From Bacteroidales bacterium (GTDB lineage: Bacteria; Bacteroidota; Bacteroidia; Bacteroidales; UBA932): a stretch of 24,507 bases of DNA. The notes beneath the pieces were generated by a model, which was not told where the DNA came from, searched no databases, and saw nothing but the letters and a program-made list of their open reading frames with translations. The DNA is taken from assembly GCA_024402115.1 (NCBI GenBank), contig JAKSJQ010000031.1:1-24507 (forward strand). Reading direction: 5' to 3'. Shown in pieces: positions 22,661 to 24,507 of this stretch. The position numbers and the translations under genes are program-made. Position 1 is the first letter of the stretch. Every line of letters begins with the position of its first letter.

Positions 22661-23875
22661 ATGCGAAGATACCTGGACATACTTCGAGAGTGGGAATTGC
22701 TAGTCGCCAATCCGGCGATCTATGAAGCTTTGCCATCTCTATTTCCAGAGTATTCTTTTCGTCGCTTAAATCAGGGGACCGATAGAGACCATTGGGCTAG
22801 CCGCTATAAGATCGATCTCACTCTTCCTCGTACGAGAAGTTCTGAGAAGACTGTCGTCTATAAGTCCGACTTCGCATTCAGGGAGCAAGGTCAGTTCGAC
22901 CAGTCGGTCCGTGTGATGGACATGTTCATCAACAAAAATGCATGCAAAGACATCTTCGAAGCCTACAGATATGTCTCTGAGATTCTCGGATTGTCTATGC
23001 CAATGCCCGATTCTCCTCAAATTCTCGATTCTCTGAAGCTTCAAAATAGAAGAAAAACCCTTCTGGAGGACCTCCAGGCCTATTTTTCTTATCTTTTGAC
23101 TACCTCTAAAGATGCCAAAGCTACGCGAACTCGAGGCTATCTAAAGAATACGAGAGGCTTTTCGAAGGAAGACATCGATAAATTTGGCTTCGGTTTCGTT
23201 CCGTCATGGGATGTCGTCGAGAGAAGGTATGTTACAAATGGAAACTATACGAAGGAAGACCTTGATGCCGTATGTAAGGTTAGGGGAGAGGAAGGTAAGA
23301 CAGCAGTAGGCAAGTCGAACGTCCTCAGCATACCTTATATCTGTGGCGGAGTCCTCAAAGGTTTCCTCTTCAGAAGAGTCGACACGACTGGTTATCCGAA
23401 GTACATCGCGAACACTGATCTTGACAGAAAATCTGTCTTTTTCAATATGCCAGTTACGGCTGAAGATATCGTCATCGTCGAGGGCGAACTTGACGCCCTG
23501 ACTGCAACTTCGAAAGGCTTCAAGAATGTGGTTGCGATCGGTGGATCGGAAGTCGTCGGAGACAGGAGACGACAGATCTCCGATGCACTCAACAGGGGAG
23601 TCAAGAAGATCACCATCTGCCTGGACTTGGACTCGGATCCTACTTGCGAAGGTAAGCTCAACAGGGAGGACTTCCACTCCCATGTGATGAAGACCATCCA
23701 TACTATAAAGGATGTCAGACCGAGCTTCGATGAGATCTATGTGGTCGAGTTCCCATATGCCTGCGATCCGGACGAGTACATTCGCAGCAACGGTAGGGAA
23801 GCGTTCGCTGAGCTGCTCGACGGAGCACTCCCATACTGGAAATACCTCTACAGGCACTTCGAAGGCACATTATAA
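22661..23875 (+). CDS. DnaG-core/TOPRIM primase, plasmid type
   Basis: Probable primase of 404 residues that would make RNA primers at the nearby origin. The N-terminal about 135 residues have no zinc-finger Cys/His set, unlike chromosomal DnaG, and are not recognised. From about residue 155, TRGYLKNTRGFSKEDIDKFG is the start of the DnaG catalytic core. VLSIPYICGGVLKGFLFRRV and PKYIANTDLDRKSVFFN follow. The TOPRIM domain carries IVIVEGELDALTATSKGFKN with the catalytic Glu, VVAIGGSE, and ITICLDLDSDPT with the DxD metal-binding pair. There is no DnaB-interaction domain. The start at 22661 (MRRYLDILREW) is preferred over a TTG at 22652 because the -7 element covers that codon. Its place after rep, the iterons and the par genes supports a replicon-encoded primase. 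Confidence 0.85.
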   Translation: MRRYLDILREWELLVANPAIYEALPSLFPEYSFRRLNQGTDRDHWASRYKIDLTLPRTRSSEKTVVYKSDFAFREQGQFDQSVRVMDMFINKNACKDIFEAYRYVSEILGLSMPMPDSPQILDSLKLQNRRKTLLEDLQAYFSYLLTTSKDAKATRTRGYLKNTRGFSKEDIDKFGFGFVPSWDVVERRYVTNGNYTKEDLDAVCKVRGEEGKTAVGKSNVLSIPYICGGVLKGFLFRRVDTTGYPKYIANTDLDRKSVFFNMPVTAEDIVIVEGELDALTATSKGFKNVVAIGGSEVVGDRRRQISDALNRGVKKITICLDLDSDPTCEGKLNREDFHSHVMKTIHTIKDVRPSFDEIYVVEFPYACDPDEYIRSNGREAFAELLDGALPYWKYLYRHFEGTL

Positions 23876-23901
23876 AACTATATTTATAGAAAAATATAAT
23901 T
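23876..23901. promoter_or_regulatory. Par-like motif between primase and nuclease genes
   Basis: The whole 26-base gap is AACTATATTTATAGAAAAAT plus a few AT bases. It joins the CTATA and TATAGAAAA half-sites seen in the parA promoter and before the RHH gene. No TAnnTTTG element is present, so the nuclease may be read from the primase promoter and modulated by the same DNA-binding protein. Confidence 0.5.
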
Positions 23902-24507
23902 ATGAAGAGATCATTTGCAGCACTTGCACTGCTGCTGCCGCTTCTGTCCTGTGATCCGACCGCGGCCCTTCTGCCAGAAGGACTCGAGGTTCCGCAGGCG
24001 ACTCTCGAGAATTCGGTGCTTCTCGTGAGGGACGGATATTGCACCTGCTATTCGTATGACTACAACACTCCGCTCTGGACAGCATGGGAGCTCACGGCGG
24101 ATGAAGCTTCTGCGAGGGATGTGCAGAGGAAGGAGGACTTCTCCCAGGACATGGACCTCGGCTTCGATTCGCCGAAGACCACTGACTATTCGCGCTCGGG
24201 TTATGACAGGGGGCACATGGCTCCGGCCGGTGACTTCATGTGGTCTGATAACGCGATGGAGGAGTCTTTCCTGATGAGCAATGTATGTCCTCAGGACCAT
24301 GTGCTGAATGCCGGAACATGGAACGATCTCGAGAAGCAGTGCCGCCGCTGGGCGCAGAAGTACGGACAGCTCTGGATCTGCTGCGGACCGCTCTTCGAAG
24401 ACAGTCCGCAGACCATCGGAAGGGAGTGTTCGGTGAGCGTGCCGTATGCATTCTACAAGGTCGTGATGAAGGAGTTCCAGGGGGAGAAGACAGCCATCGG
24501 ATTCGTC
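23902..24507 (+). CDS. Secreted DNA/RNA non-specific endonuclease (lipoprotein), 3'-truncated by window edge
   Basis: An extracellular or periplasmic sugar-non-specific nuclease of the NucA/Serratia beta-beta-alpha-Me family, cutting both DNA and RNA with a bound divalent metal. The 202 visible residues run off the window end. MKRSFAALALLLPLLSC is a lipoprotein signal with Cys17. The catalytic motif is YDRGHMAPAGDF at about residues 101-112, with the general-base His. MSNVCPQDHVLNAGTWNDLE (about 125-144) supplies the metal-binding Asn and helix, and WICCGPLF is the following strand. Residues 37-56 (LENSVLLVRDGYCTCYSYDY) are the typical N-terminal beta segment. It begins 26 bases after the primase stop, so it is probably co-transcribed. 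Roles could be nucleotide scavenging or destroying incoming DNA. Confidence 0.92.
   Translation, partial: MKRSFAALALLLPLLSCDPTAALLPEGLEVPQATLENSVLLVRDGYCTCYSYDYNTPLWTAWELTADEASARDVQRKEDFSQDMDLGFDSPKTTDYSRSGYDRGHMAPAGDFMWSDNAMEESFLMSNVCPQDHVLNAGTWNDLEKQCRRWAQKYGQLWICCGPLFEDSPQTIGRECSVSVPYAFYKVVMKEFQGEKTAIGFV

Overview
The window looks like a piece of an uncultured Bacteroidales genome. The signs are Bacteroidetes-type promoters (TTTG, about 19-20 bases, TAnnTTTG) before many genes, few Shine-Dalgarno sequences, a TonB-dependent receptor with an LDEITVSA-type N-terminus, a lipoprotein with a carboxypeptidase-regulatory-like domain, and a fairly high-GC coding background broken by AT-rich islands. 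No database search was possible, so family names rest on motifs and overall sequence character.

Layout. (1) 1-4616: hexuronate catabolism, with uxaC (5' end cut by the window), uxaA, kdgK and kdgA, ending in a hairpin-T terminator. A hairpin-rich intergenic repeat lies between kdgK and kdgA. (2) 4621-8789: an FMN riboswitch leads into a TonB-dependent receptor, then an ExuT-like hexuronate transporter. (3) 8835-12187, minus strand: a DUF1846 protein read from a nearly leaderless promoter, an unexplained 630-base gap, and a MalY/PatB-type PLP enzyme. (4) 12258-14794: a low-GC cassette with a LuxR-type regulator diverging from a lipoprotein and a small membrane protein, and a perfect 20-bp inverted repeat between them. 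(5) 14871-16110: an SPFH/prohibitin-like gene interrupted by a 282-nt group I intron whose P1, P7, P9 and P10 pairings can be read directly. (6) 16133-18453: a three-copy 72-bp tandem repeat, panE and mscS.

(7) 18497-24507: a plasmid-style replication and segregation module. A Rep_3-like initiator runs left. About 15 iterons of consensus GTATTCnnnnnCTCGC follow, partly duplicated with a 277-bp period. ParA, a small ribbon-helix-helix protein (candidate centromere-binding partner), about 700 bases of very AT-rich repeats, and a DnaG-core/TOPRIM primase run right. A secreted DNA/RNA non-specific endonuclease begins at the window end.

How it fits together. ExuT imports glucuronate or galacturonate; UxaC, UxaA, KdgK and KdgA convert it to pyruvate and glyceraldehyde-3-phosphate (the uronate dehydrogenase step is outside the window). 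The riboswitch suggests the TonB receptor takes up a flavin rather than a uronate. The Rep-iteron-ParA-RHH-primase block sits beside ordinary metabolic genes. The replicon is therefore either a chromid or large plasmid with metabolic genes, or a chromosome carrying or using a plasmid-derived origin. The strongest leads for something new are the group I intron in a protein gene, the iteron/partition module in this context, and the riboswitch-controlled outer-membrane receptor.
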